Made by a program: the position numbers and the translations under genes
Shown here: one piece after another, positions 1 to 6,928 of the stretch
Numbering within the stretch: the first letter of the stretch is position 1
Layout of the letters: every line of letters begins with the position of its first letter
Assembly (NCBI GenBank): GCA_947304065.1
Contig: CAMZAI010000097.1
Location: 1-10,219 of the forward strand
Reading direction: 5' to 3'
Length of the DNA: 10,219 nucleotides
From: an uncultured Clostridia bacterium
GTDB taxonomy: Bacteria > Bacillota > Clostridia > Lachnospirales > Lachnospiraceae
Notes under the pieces: generated by a model
Seen by the model: the letters and a program-made list of their open reading frames with translations, nothing else
Told to the model about the DNA's origin: nothing
Database searches by the model: none

Positions 1-415
1 CGGGTTTTACGGCATTTATCGAGTTCCAGCCCATATGAGGTATCTTATACGGCTCAATATCCTTAAACAGCTTTATATTGCCTCGCAGAAGCCTCAGGCC
101 TTCAATATTGCCCACGTCACTGCCGGAACCTATACTTTCCTCGCTGGAATCAAACAGAAGCTGCATTCCGAGGCATATCCCCAGGAAAGGCGTATACGAA
201 AGAGCGAGTTCCTTCACTGTTTCGGTCAGTTTATACTCCTTCAGCTTCTGCATTGCATCAAAATAGGCTCCGACTCCCGGGAAGATGACTTTCTCACAGC
301 TGCGAAGCACTTTTGCGTCGCGAGTGAGCTCCACATCCATCCCGAGGAACTCCAGAGCCTTGATAACACTTAATGTATTTCCTGCATCGTAATCAATAAC
401 CGCAACTTTACTCAC
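1..415 (-). CDS. hisH: Imidazole glycerol phosphate synthase, glutamine amidotransferase subunit HisH (partial, C-terminus off the left edge)
   Basis: HisH releases ammonia from glutamine and feeds it to HisF, which forms imidazole glycerol phosphate and AICAR in histidine synthesis (cytoplasmic). About 138 residues are visible. Seen: the N-terminal VIDYDAGN strand-turn, the FPGVGAY oxyanion-side motif (residues 45-51), the nucleophile elbow GICLGMQLLF with catalytic Cys81, and KIPHMGWN near residue 128. The His and Glu of the triad would lie beyond the window. The start is GTG at 415-413: VAVIDYDAGN, conserved at the N-terminus of the family, needs it, and a GAGGT site lies 9 nt upstream. 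The GTG overlaps the TGA of the upstream gene as GTGA, so translation is probably coupled. That upstream gene is not a histidine gene, so hisH is the promoter-distal member of an unusual operon here. hisF could follow to the left but cannot be seen. Identification is secure. Confidence 0.96.
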   Translation of the reverse strand, partial: MSKVAVIDYDAGNTLSVIKALEFLGMDVELTRDAKVLRSCEKVIFPGVGAYFDAMQKLKEYKLTETVKELALSYTPFLGICLGMQLLFDSSEESIGSGSDVGNIEGLRLLRGNIKLFKDIEPYKIPHMGWNSINAVKP

Positions 416-2772
416 TGATAATCTACCTCATAATCGCCGAGAAGCTCGTAGATATATGCGCTGTAATCGATATTATCTACGTATTTCATCATGTCATAAG
501 CATCCGACTCGCTCATCTGGAATTCCGATGCGAGCGCGTCAAGAATACCGCTTTTAACATAATTTAAATCGTCCTCGATGTCAAGTAAAGTTGCCAGTTC
601 AAGGTATTTATCGTACCGAAGCAGGCCTTTGAGCAATGAATCCAGCGCTTTTTCGCGGTTATTGCTCTTCATGTAGTTCTGATAAGACGAAAGCTGAATG
701 TTAACATACATTACAGTCATGATCTTATCGTAAAGCTCAATATCCTTATCCTTGATACGCAGGCCGTAAACCTCGTAATACGCCTCGTTATAGTGCTGGC
801 GGTCGAACTCGGTCTGCGCGTTCTTGATACTGAGATTGTAGTAGTAAATATTGGTGCCTAAGATGATAAAGATCGCAAATACAGCGAAGATAACGAAAAG
901 TATCGAGGCTCCTGCACGGTTGATCCTGCCTTCGTTGACCTCAAGCGATTCGAGCGCAAGCTTCTCTTCCTTCTTCTTCTGAGCTTTGACCTTGGCTTCT
1001 TCAGCCTTGCGCTTCTTTTCCTCAGCCTTTTTCTTGGCTTCTTCTTCCTTCGCGGCCTTGGCTTCGGCTTTTTGCTTTTCCTTTTCTTCCTTGGAAAGGG
1101 CCTTCTGCTCTTTCTTTTTCTCGGCGTCCTCTATCTTTTTCTTGGCCGCCGCTTCTTCCTTTGCTTTCTGCGCCTCGATCTGTTCGGGAGTCAGTTCCTC
1201 GACAACATTGGCAAAAAGACGCTCAAACAGACTCTTTTTCTCTTTGGACTTCTTTTTCTTGGCTTCTTTCTTTTCCTGGGCGTCGGCGTCGAGAGATTCG
1301 ATCTTTTTATCGAGATCTCCGCTGTCAATGTCGTCAAGAAGCGAATCAACGTCAAGATCGCTTATATCGGCAAGAGTCTCTTCCGCAGGTGCGGCAGCAG
1401 GCTCAGACTCGTCGCTGGTGTTCTCGAGGTCAGATTCCGAGAGGAAACTTCCCGTACTTAAAATATCGTCGAGAACAGAATCAACTGTAGCCGGATCCAC
1501 CATCTGCTCTCCGCCTTCTCCGGCTTCGGGTTCGGGAAGCTCGATCTCGATCTCGGGTCCCGGAAGCTCTTCCTCTGCAGGTGCAGCTTCGGGCTCGGGT
1601 ACATCGAGCATGGCGTCCGGAATATCGGTGTCGAGAAGATCTACAATGGGTTCTTCTCCGCCGGCTTCGGCATTTTCAGCCTCTGCTGCAGGAATATCCT
1701 CGGAAGGAATATCCTCGGAAGGAATATCCTCGGCTGCGGCATCTGCCTCAGGCTCTATGGCGTCACCGAGCAGATCCTCGATCGCATCTCCGTCGGGTTC
1801 TGCAGCAGCCTCGCTAATATCGAACAGGTCATCTGCGGAAGCTGCTTCTTCGCCGCCTTCTTCGGTGCCTTCTTCCTCATGCTCCTGCTGAGCTGCGGCG
1901 AATATCTCGGACAGATCGTCTTCTCCGATCGGTTCTGTCTCTTCTTCGGGCTCTCCTGCTCCGGCTGCGTCCATATCGGCAAGCAGTCCGTCAAGGAGCT
2001 CATCTACATCAGCATCATCGGTTGCTTCCGCCATATCTTCGGATGCGTCAGCTATTTCTTCTGCGGCTTCAGAAATATCTTCTGCCGCATCTACTGTCTC
2101 TTCAACAGTTTCTTCCACCGATTCGGGAATGTCTTCTATGATCTCTTCCGCGGCCTCGGGAATATCCTCGACTGCTTCAGCAATCTCTTCTGCAGCTTCC
2201 GGTTTTTCTTCAGCTATATCTGCTGCAATATCAGGTATGTCGGCGGCAATATCTTCAGTTTCATCTATTGTCTCTTCAACGGTCTCCTCAACCGCCTCGG
2301 GTATATCTTCTATGATCTCTTCTGCGGCATCAGGTATATCTTCTACAGTTTCTACGATTTCTTCAGTGGCTTCGGGTATATCTTCAACCGCATCAGCGAC
2401 CTCTTCGACTGCCTCTGTTATATCTTCGGTTATATCTTCTGACAGATCAGCTGCGATATCAGGTATATCTGCCGCAATATCCTCAGCCTCCTCTGCAGTT
2501 TCCTCAACAGCAGGTTCCGGAACCTCATCTGCAGGCGGAGCTGTCCTGATCACGCCGTGAGAAATCTCAAAGCTCGCTCTCCTCGGCGGAGTATTTATTT
2601 TTTCGAAGTATTCGACTGCGTTCTCGGCGGTATCTTTACTTTCTGCCGTAACAGAACTAAGCAGACTATCCAGATAGGATTCGTCTGCCTGATTAGTTCT
2701 CTTATTCTCACACTCTTCACAAAAGTCCATTCCGTCGGGAATGGGCTTGTGACACATTTTGCAGATTGCCAT
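412..2772 (-). CDS. Zinc-ribbon, acidic-repeat, single-pass membrane protein (function unknown)
   Basis: I do not recognise a named family for this 786-residue protein. Its layout is clear. Residues 1-25 hold a small zinc ribbon with Cys4, Cys7, Cys18 and Cys21. Residues about 80-490 are extremely acidic and Ala/Ile/Pro-rich with imperfect repeats (EDIPEAxEE, DIAADIPDIAAD and three tandem SEDIP units at 350-361). Residues about 488-610 switch to Lys/Glu/Ala-rich heptad-like sequence, probably a long charged helix or coiled coil. One membrane segment spans about 622-645. The last 140 residues are helical and rich in Tyr and Asp, and look like a TPR-style fold. The lysines before the membrane segment suggest N-terminus inside, C-terminus outside. 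Start ATG at 2772 follows GGAG by 7 nt. It sits 23 nt after cheV and overlaps hisH by 4 nt. A scaffold or localisation role near chemotaxis proteins is speculation; the zinc-ribbon label rests on the four cysteines. Confidence 0.88.
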   Translation of the reverse strand: MAICKMCHKPIPDGMDFCEECENKRTNQADESYLDSLLSSVTAESKDTAENAVEYFEKINTPPRRASFEISHGVIRTAPPADEVPEPAVEETAEEAEDIAADIPDIAADLSEDITEDITEAVEEVADAVEDIPEATEEIVETVEDIPDAAEEIIEDIPEAVEETVEETIDETEDIAADIPDIAADIAEEKPEAAEEIAEAVEDIPEAAEEIIEDIPESVEETVEETVDAAEDISEAAEEIADASEDMAEATDDADVDELLDGLLADMDAAGAGEPEEETEPIGEDDLSEIFAAAQQEHEEEGTEEGGEEAASADDLFDISEAAAEPDGDAIEDLLGDAIEPEADAAAEDIPSEDIPSEDIPAAEAENAEAGGEEPIVDLLDTDIPDAMLDVPEPEAAPAEEELPGPEIEIELPEPEAGEGGEQMVDPATVDSVLDDILSTGSFLSESDLENTSDESEPAAAPAEETLADISDLDVDSLLDDIDSGDLDKKIESLDADAQEKKEAKKKKSKEKKSLFERLFANVVEELTPEQIEAQKAKEEAAAKKKIEDAEKKKEQKALSKEEKEKQKAEAKAAKEEEAKKKAEEKKRKAEEAKVKAQKKKEEKLALESLEVNEGRINRAGASILFVIFAVFAIFIILGTNIYYYNLSIKNAQTEFDRQHYNEAYYEVYGLRIKDKDIELYDKIMTVMYVNIQLSSYQNYMKSNNREKALDSLLKGLLRYDKYLELATLLDIEDDLNYVKSGILDALASEFQMSESDAYDMMKYVDNIDYSAYIYELLGDYEVDYQ
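425..429 (-). promoter_or_regulatory. Ribosome binding site for hisH inside the end of the upstream gene
   Basis: GAGGT on the minus strand, 9 nt before the GTG start of hisH. It lies within the last codons of the 786-residue gene. It supports the GTG start and translational coupling through the GTGA overlap. Confidence 0.6.
1691..1733 (-). repeat. Tandem 15-nt repeat, nearly three copies, in the acidic region
   Basis: The plus-strand unit GGAATATCCTCGGAA occurs at 1691-1705 and 1706-1720, followed by a 13-base partial copy at 1721-1733. The copies are identical at DNA level. They encode the tandem SEDIP units of the acidic membrane protein. Since 15 nt is in frame, gain or loss of a unit would change the length without breaking the gene. 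Identity at synonymous positions points to recent slippage. Confidence 0.9.
2101..2370 (-). repeat. Diverged direct repeats of 174-nt period (58 residues) within the acidic region
   Basis: Two segments starting near 2101 and 2275 are alignable at an offset of 174 nt. In protein terms, the stretch beginning EEIIEDIPEAVEETVEE at residue 151 recurs at residue 209 with few changes. The DNA copies differ at many third positions but share runs such as TCTTCTATGATCTCTTC. This suggests an old in-frame duplication followed by drift, in contrast to the recent 15-nt tandem at 1691-1733. The limits are approximate. Confidence 0.65.
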
Positions 2773-2795
2773 AAAGTTACTCCGCCGTGGAATAT

Positions 2796-3698
2796 TTAGT
2801 CGGCGATAAGCTTGTCTATTGTGGTAACAAGCTGTCCGATCTCGGGCTTAGACAGCTGAGCGTTTGCACCGAGGGACTCGCCCTTGCGTCTCATTTCATC
2901 ATTAACAAGGGACGAGAAGATGATAACCGGAAGATTCTTCATTCCGTTATCGTCCTTGATAAGCTTGGTAAGTCTGTGGCCGTCCATCTGAGGCATCTCG
3001 ATATCGGTGATAACACACTTAACCTTGTCATAGATAGTGCCTTCATCACGGAATGCACAAAGCTTATCGTAAGCTTCCTGTCCGTTATTGTTCATGATAA
3101 CATTAGTATATCCTGCTTTGTGAAGTGAATCAAGGATAAGCTTGCTAAGAAGAGGAGAATCTTCTGCAACAAGTACAGGCTTCGTGTTGCGCTGTCTCTC
3201 GCCGAGAGCGTCAATATCGGAAACCTTAAGTCCTGTCTCGGGGCTGATATCCGAAACGATCTTCTCGAAGTCAAGGATAACGATGAGCTTGTCGGAAAGC
3301 TTGATGATACCGGTCGCAACGCCCTTTCCGGAATTGCTGATCGACTCATCGGGCTTTGTGATATCTGCCCACGATACACGCTGGATACCTACAACATCGT
3401 TAACATGGAACGCGATATTCAGCTTGTTGAAGTTGGTAACGATGTACATGTCGGATCTGGTATTCTCTGACGGAGGAAGACCAAGCGACTTTGAAAGGTC
3501 AACTATGGTAATAATGGTATCGCGGGGCATAAATATGCCTTCGATACAGGGATGAGCATTGGGAATGGGCGTCGGCTGCTTGTAAGGAAGGATCTCCTTT
3601 ATCTTCGCAACATTGATACCGTAATGATTGTGGCCAACGATAAACTCAAGCACCTCAAGCTCATTGGTTCCGCTCTCAAGTAAGATATTAGTTTCCAT
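2796..3698 (-). CDS. cheV: Chemotaxis coupling protein CheV (CheW domain plus response receiver)
   Basis: CheV couples chemoreceptors to the kinase CheA, as CheW does, and its phosphorylated receiver tunes adaptation. The protein is 300 residues, the usual CheV length. The CheW-like domain covers about residues 12-155 (EFIVGHNHYGINVAKIKEIL; GIFMPRDTIITIVDL). The receiver covers about 173-300, with acidic pocket Glu179/Asp180, phospho-acceptor Asp232 in TDIEMPQMDG, Ser262 in the Thr/Ser switch position and Lys284 in SKPE, so phosphorylation looks possible. Start ATG at 3698 is preceded by GGAGGT with 5 nt spacing. The lipoprotein stop is 17 nt upstream and the next gene starts 23 nt downstream, so the three are very likely co-transcribed. 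No cheA, cheW or receptor gene is visible in the window, so this is a detached chemotaxis gene. Identification by domain order is strong. Confidence 0.95.
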   Translation of the reverse strand: METNILLESGTNELEVLEFIVGHNHYGINVAKIKEILPYKQPTPIPNAHPCIEGIFMPRDTIITIVDLSKSLGLPPSENTRSDMYIVTNFNKLNIAFHVNDVVGIQRVSWADITKPDESISNSGKGVATGIIKLSDKLIVILDFEKIVSDISPETGLKVSDIDALGERQRNTKPVLVAEDSPLLSKLILDSLHKAGYTNVIMNNNGQEAYDKLCAFRDEGTIYDKVKCVITDIEMPQMDGHRLTKLIKDDNGMKNLPVIIFSSLVNDEMRRKGESLGANAQLSKPEIGQLVTTIDKLIAD

Positions 3699-3715
3699 GT
3701 TCTACCTCCACATCG

Positions 3716-4486
3716 TTATTTTAAATTGATAATGAATTTCTTCTCGCCCTGTACCTCAAGATACCTGGGTACTTCGTCCGGAGAAACATAAAAGATCAGA
3801 GTTGCGTGAGCGCTCTCACCGGCCTTGATATTCGAGTTATAGAACTGGATATCGTCAGCGAAAAGCGAAAGCTCCGGACCGTGCATCTTACCGTCCTCGG
3901 ATGAAAGACGATAATTGAGTCCGTACGAAACCGCATCAAATTTGGCGTCCGCTTCTGTATTGTTCTTAATGCTGAACTCTACGACACAGAGTTTCTTGCC
4001 GCTCGGTGCGGAGAACGAATAGAACTCTCCTGCGTTCGTGTAGCTGTCAGCGAGTCCGTGCTTCACATAATCAACCGCAAAGCCTTCAATACCCCCGGCC
4101 TCGGCAATAGATAAACACTCAGGTTCCGGAGGTTCTGTAACTGCAGGCTCTCCTGCCTCGGGCGTCGGAGTGATATCCGAATCGACCGGTGCATCCGCAT
4201 CCGGAGTGGGCGTCGGAGCCTCAGTGGGAGTAGCTTTCGGCTTATTCTTCCTTGCTTCCTCCTCGGCCGCCTTTTCCCGTTCCTTGATCTGCTTTTCCAG
4301 ATCTTTCAGGTCGAGAAGTCTGATGCTGTCCCTGTGATTCTTATCGTATTTGATAAGAAGATGCGCACAATACTGGGCTATCGCATCCGATTCCTCCTGT
4401 GTTATGCTGATATTATCACTGCCGGAGCAGGCGGTCAGAAAAACCGATAAAAATATCATTAAACATAAAATCGATACTTTTTTCAA
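3716..4486 (-). CDS. Extracytoplasmic lipoprotein with Pro/Thr linker and DUF4352-like C-terminal domain
   Basis: A 256-residue predicted lipoprotein. I chose the TTG at 4486-4484: it is preceded by GAGGAG with 7 nt spacing and gives a compact signal peptide (KK, hydrophobic core, lipobox LTAC with Cys20). A longer reading to a TTG at 4552 would start inside the promoter -35 box. After the lipid anchor come a charged helix (about 38-80), a Pro/Thr/Glu/Asp-rich linker (about 81-124) and a C-terminal beta domain (about 136-256). The pattern VVEFSIKNNTEADAKF, then FYNSNIKAGESAHATLIFYV, matches the immunoglobulin-like DUF4352 type: strand, NN turn, later a GE/S turn before an F-rich strand. Such domains occur on secreted or anchored Firmicute proteins with unknown ligands. 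First gene of the unit leading into cheV (17 nt gap). The lipoprotein call is firm; the domain family is from pattern only. Confidence 0.85.
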   Translation of the reverse strand: MKKVSILCLMIFLSVFLTACSGSDNISITQEESDAIAQYCAHLLIKYDKNHRDSIRLLDLKDLEKQIKEREKAAEEEARKNKPKATPTEAPTPTPDADAPVDSDITPTPEAGEPAVTEPPEPECLSIAEAGGIEGFAVDYVKHGLADSYTNAGEFYSFSAPSGKKLCVVEFSIKNNTEADAKFDAVSYGLNYRLSSEDGKMHGPELSLFADDIQFYNSNIKAGESAHATLIFYVSPDEVPRYLEVQGEKKFIINLK

Positions 4487-4493
4487 AGTTAAT

Positions 4494-4499
4494 CTCCTC
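4494..4499 (-). promoter_or_regulatory. Ribosome binding site that decides the TTG start of the lipoprotein
   Basis: GAGGAG on the minus strand, 7 nt before the TTG at 4486. No ATG or GTG in frame is near a comparable site, and the signal peptide begins directly after this TTG. Confidence 0.7.
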
Positions 4500-4520
4500 G
4501 CATTCTCCACGTTAATTAAT

Positions 4521-4549
4521 ATTTTATCACCAACTTTGATTTTTGGCAA
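4521..4549 (-). promoter_or_regulatory. Sigma-A type promoter with extended -10, ahead of the lipoprotein-cheV unit
   Basis: On the minus strand, a -35 TTGCCA (4549-4544), a 17-nt spacer and a -10 TAAAAT (4526-4521) with TG one base before it (TGATAAAAT, an extended -10). Predicted transcription start is near 4514, giving a leader of roughly 28 nt before the TTG start with its ribosome site in place. This is the best promoter in the window and would serve the lipoprotein, cheV, the acidic membrane protein and hisH. Confidence 0.62.
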
Positions 4550-4590
4550 CAACTTATGTTCAAAAATATTGAAAAAGTTAAATAGTTTTC

Positions 4591-6156
4591 TTAAACGTCA
4601 TTTTTACTCAGTTCGAACCAGAATTCAACACCGGCCAGATGATTCTCGACGCCGTATTTTTCGTTATGCTGCTCCATGATAGCCTTAACGATCGAGAGTC
4701 CGATGCCGTTGCCGCCGTACTCGCGCGTACGGGCCTTGTCGACCTTATAGAACTTGACCCATATATTCTCGATATCGGCTTCGGCAATGTTGCTTCCGGT
4801 GTTGAATACCGAGATCCTGACTTTATTGTCGTCCTTTTCCTTAAAGCTGATGTCTACAAACTTCTGGCCCTGTGCATAATGGATCGCATTGCTCAGATAG
4901 TTCGTGACAACCTCTTCTATCATGCTCTCATCGGCCCAGACATATACCGGTTCATGTTCGTTGAATACGATATTTACTTCCGCAGTCTTTGCGATAAGAT
5001 CCATTGATGAAGCAACGGTACGTACAAGCTCAACGATATCAAAACGCTCGAGGTCCAGCTTGTTCGAGCCGAACTCGATCTCATTCAGCGAGAGCAGCTT
5101 CTTGACCATATTGTTCATCTTCCTGGACTCGTCGATGATAACGTCGCAGTAGAAATTGCGCGATTCAACATCGTCATCGTTGATATTGTCCTGAAGGCCC
5201 TCGGCGTAGCCCTGGATGAGCGCGATAGGCGTTTTGAGCTCGTGAGAAACGTTGGAAAGGAATTCCTTGCGCATCTCGTCGATCTCGATCTTATGCGCGA
5301 TATCGCGTTCTAGCTCAATATTCGCTGTCTTCAGCTCGGTGATCGTGTTCTCCAGTTTGTCGGAGAGGGTATTTATACTCTTACCAAGCCTGCCAAGCTC
5401 ATCCTTTCGTTTGCCGCTGTACTTTGTATCGAAATCGAGGGAAGCCATTTTGTCGGAAATATCGGCGAGCTCCAATATGGGCTTTGTCACGCTCCTGCTG
5501 ATAAATATCATGGCAAGAAGACCGATGATAATGATCGCGGAACCGACGATCGCCAGGAACGAGCTTGCTATTCGCGCGCTCTCCTCTATATTTTCAAAGC
5601 TTGAACGGATAAATACAAGATAATCGTTGTCGAGATATCCGACGAGATCGATATAGAACGAATCAACCTCTGCATCGTAGAATTTGTAAACATCATAAGA
5701 GCCTTCTACTGTCTCAAGAAGCGTGGTATTTGATTCCCCGCGGAAAAAAGCGCCGAAAATATAACGCTGCAGAGCAGCGGTGATCCTTTTGTATTTGTCG
5801 TTTCTGACAAAACTGATCTCACCGGATTCATTCATGTTTACCTGTATGGGATAAACATAATAGAGTCCGGTCCGGCCCAGCAGATCGACTTTTATTTCTG
5901 AAATGACATAGACATTGACATTGTCACCGGCTTCGAGCCTCTCGATCTTATTGATCGTTTCGCTGTCGGAAAAAGCATCCTCAGAGGCCGTAGCAAGCTC
6001 GTTAACGCTGGAATAGGTCTCGTTTAAGAGCTTTACCTTTCTGTTCTGGTAGTAATCGACCAGCAGGAATCTGTTCGCGAGCCAGCTGAGTACGATCATC
6101 GCGGCAAGGAGCAGGGAAACAATGACTGTCAGTTTTATCCTGATTGATTTTCTCAT
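4591..6156 (-). CDS. Membrane sensor histidine kinase of a two-component system
   Basis: This 521-residue kinase senses an unknown external signal and phosphorylates the adjacent regulator. Membrane segments lie at about 10-32 and 199-219 and enclose a sensor region of about 165 residues outside the cell, with no recognised fold. A HAMP linker follows (about 220-272), then a coiled stretch and the HisKA box NVSHELKTPIALIQGYAEG with phospho-acceptor His305. The ATPase domain shows the N box (Asn419, Asn423), a G1 box reading VFNTGSNI, with Asn452 where many kinases have Asp, the F box WVKFYKVDKART and the G2 box GGNGIGLSIV (481-490). The Asn form of G1 is common in this kinase type, so activity is expected. 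Start ATG at 6156, 12 nt after the regulator stop; its ribosome site is not classic (GGGA 7 nt away). The regulated genes are unknown. Confidence 0.95.
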   Translation of the reverse strand: MRKSIRIKLTVIVSLLLAAMIVLSWLANRFLLVDYYQNRKVKLLNETYSSVNELATASEDAFSDSETINKIERLEAGDNVNVYVISEIKVDLLGRTGLYYVYPIQVNMNESGEISFVRNDKYKRITAALQRYIFGAFFRGESNTTLLETVEGSYDVYKFYDAEVDSFYIDLVGYLDNDYLVFIRSSFENIEESARIASSFLAIVGSAIIIIGLLAMIFISRSVTKPILELADISDKMASLDFDTKYSGKRKDELGRLGKSINTLSDKLENTITELKTANIELERDIAHKIEIDEMRKEFLSNVSHELKTPIALIQGYAEGLQDNINDDDVESRNFYCDVIIDESRKMNNMVKKLLSLNEIEFGSNKLDLERFDIVELVRTVASSMDLIAKTAEVNIVFNEHEPVYVWADESMIEEVVTNYLSNAIHYAQGQKFVDISFKEKDDNKVRISVFNTGSNIAEADIENIWVKFYKVDKARTREYGGNGIGLSIVKAIMEQHNEKYGVENHLAGVEFWFELSKNDV

Positions 6157-6168
6157 TCCTTGATCCCG

Positions 6169-6840
6169 TTATACCTCAAATTTATATCCCATGCCCCAGA
6201 TGGTCTTGATGCAGTCGCCTTTTTCGCCCATCTTCGAACGGAGCTTTTTGACATGAGTGTCGATAGTGCGCGCGTCTCCGAAATAATCGTAATTCCAGAC
6301 ATTGTTGAGGATCTTGTCTCTCGAGAGCGCGATGCCCTTATTGGCCACAAAGTAGCTCAGAAGTTCGAATTCCTTTACCGAAAGCACGATATCCTGCCCG
6401 TCGATAAGTACCTGATGCGCGGCCTTATCGATAGTGATTCCGTTGATCTCTGTCACATCGTCGTTAATGGCGTTTGAACGGCGCAGGATCGCGTCAACAC
6501 GTGCCACAAGGATCTTCGGGCTGAAGGGTTTCGTGATATATTCGTCGACACCGAGTTCAAAGCCGAGCAGCTCGTCGCGTTCGTCGCCCTTCGCGGTAAG
6601 CATGATGATCGGCACCTTGGACTTCGCGCGGATCTCGCGGCATACCTGCCAGCCGTCCATCTTCGGCATCATAACATCAAGAATAACAAGGGCGATGTCC
6701 TTGTCGGAGAAAAACATATCAACGGCCTGCTCTCCGTCCTCGGCCTCTATTACCTTAAACTCGGCTTTTGACAGAAAGTCCTTTACCAGCTTTCTCATTC
6801 TGCTCTCGTCATCCGCTATAAGAACCTTAAGCATATCCAT
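6169..6840 (-). CDS. OmpR/PhoB-family response regulator, partner of the adjacent kinase
   Basis: A 223-residue DNA-binding regulator. The receiver (about 4-120) has the acidic pair Asp10/Asp11, phospho-acceptor Asp55 in VILDVMMPKMDG, switch Thr82 in MLTAKGDE and Lys104 in ITKPF. The C-terminal winged helix (about 128-223) shows LSVKEFELLSYFVANKG, the recognition-helix region RTIDTHVKKLRSKMG and the final GMGYKFEV wing. All catalytic positions are present. Start ATG at 6840 follows AGGAGGT by 7 nt; a second in-frame ATG two codons later is too far from that site to be preferred. The kinase gene follows 12 nt downstream, so the pair forms one transcript. No target operator can be named from this sequence; autoregulation is possible but unsupported. 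Confidence 0.96.
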   Translation of the reverse strand: MDMLKVLIADDESRMRKLVKDFLSKAEFKVIEAEDGEQAVDMFFSDKDIALVILDVMMPKMDGWQVCREIRAKSKVPIIMLTAKGDERDELLGFELGVDEYITKPFSPKILVARVDAILRRSNAINDDVTEINGITIDKAAHQVLIDGQDIVLSVKEFELLSYFVANKGIALSRDKILNNVWNYDYFGDARTIDTHVKKLRSKMGEKGDCIKTIWGMGYKFEV

Positions 6841-6882
6841 GATCGGTACCTCCTAATGTCAGAAGTTGATTTCACAGAGACT

Positions 6883-6888
6883 ATTGTA
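6883..6888 (-). promoter_or_regulatory. Possible -10 box for the two-component operon
   Basis: TACAAT on the minus strand, about 43 nt before the regulator ATG, would place the transcript start near 6876. No good -35 is found at 16-18 nt; that position overlaps the T-run of the preceding terminator-like hairpin. A weak or activator-dependent promoter is possible. Confidence 0.3.
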
Positions 6889-6901
6889 AACCTTATGTAT
6901 G

Positions 6902-6928
6902 AAAAAACTGTGATCTGATGATCAGTTT
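6902..6928 (-). terminator. Terminator-like hairpin at the end of the 228-residue membrane protein gene
   Basis: Minus strand: AAACTG (6928-6923) pairs with CAGTTT (6910-6905). The inner ATC/GAT adds three pairs around an ATCA loop, with a two-base CA bulge on the 3' side. A six-T run follows, half of it inside the stem. The left arm includes the TGA stop of the gene. The stem is AT-rich and therefore weak, so termination may be partial and some read-through into the two-component genes is possible. Confidence 0.5.

Noticed and set aside
35..373. Plus-strand open frame opposite hisH
   Set aside because: The opposite strand carries unmistakable HisH motifs in a continuous frame; the plus-strand product has no recognisable feature.
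986..2560. Long plus-strand open frames (up to about 300 residues, Ser/Ala-rich or Phe-rich) opposite the acidic membrane protein
   Set aside because: They arise because Glu/Asp/Ala/Lys codons read backwards give few stops. Their products are low-complexity Ser/Phe/Ile strings with no domain, and the minus-strand gene has a clear start, ribosome site and architecture.
4487..4552. Longer lipoprotein reading from a TTG at 4552
   Set aside because: It would begin inside the -35 box, has no ribosome site, and would put 22 extra residues before a complete signal peptide.
4555..4590. Weak hairpins after the kinase stop (GTTTAA/TTTAAC and TTCAA/TTGAA followed by T-runs)
   Set aside because: The stems are 5 pairs or fewer and nearly all A-T, too weak to call a terminator.
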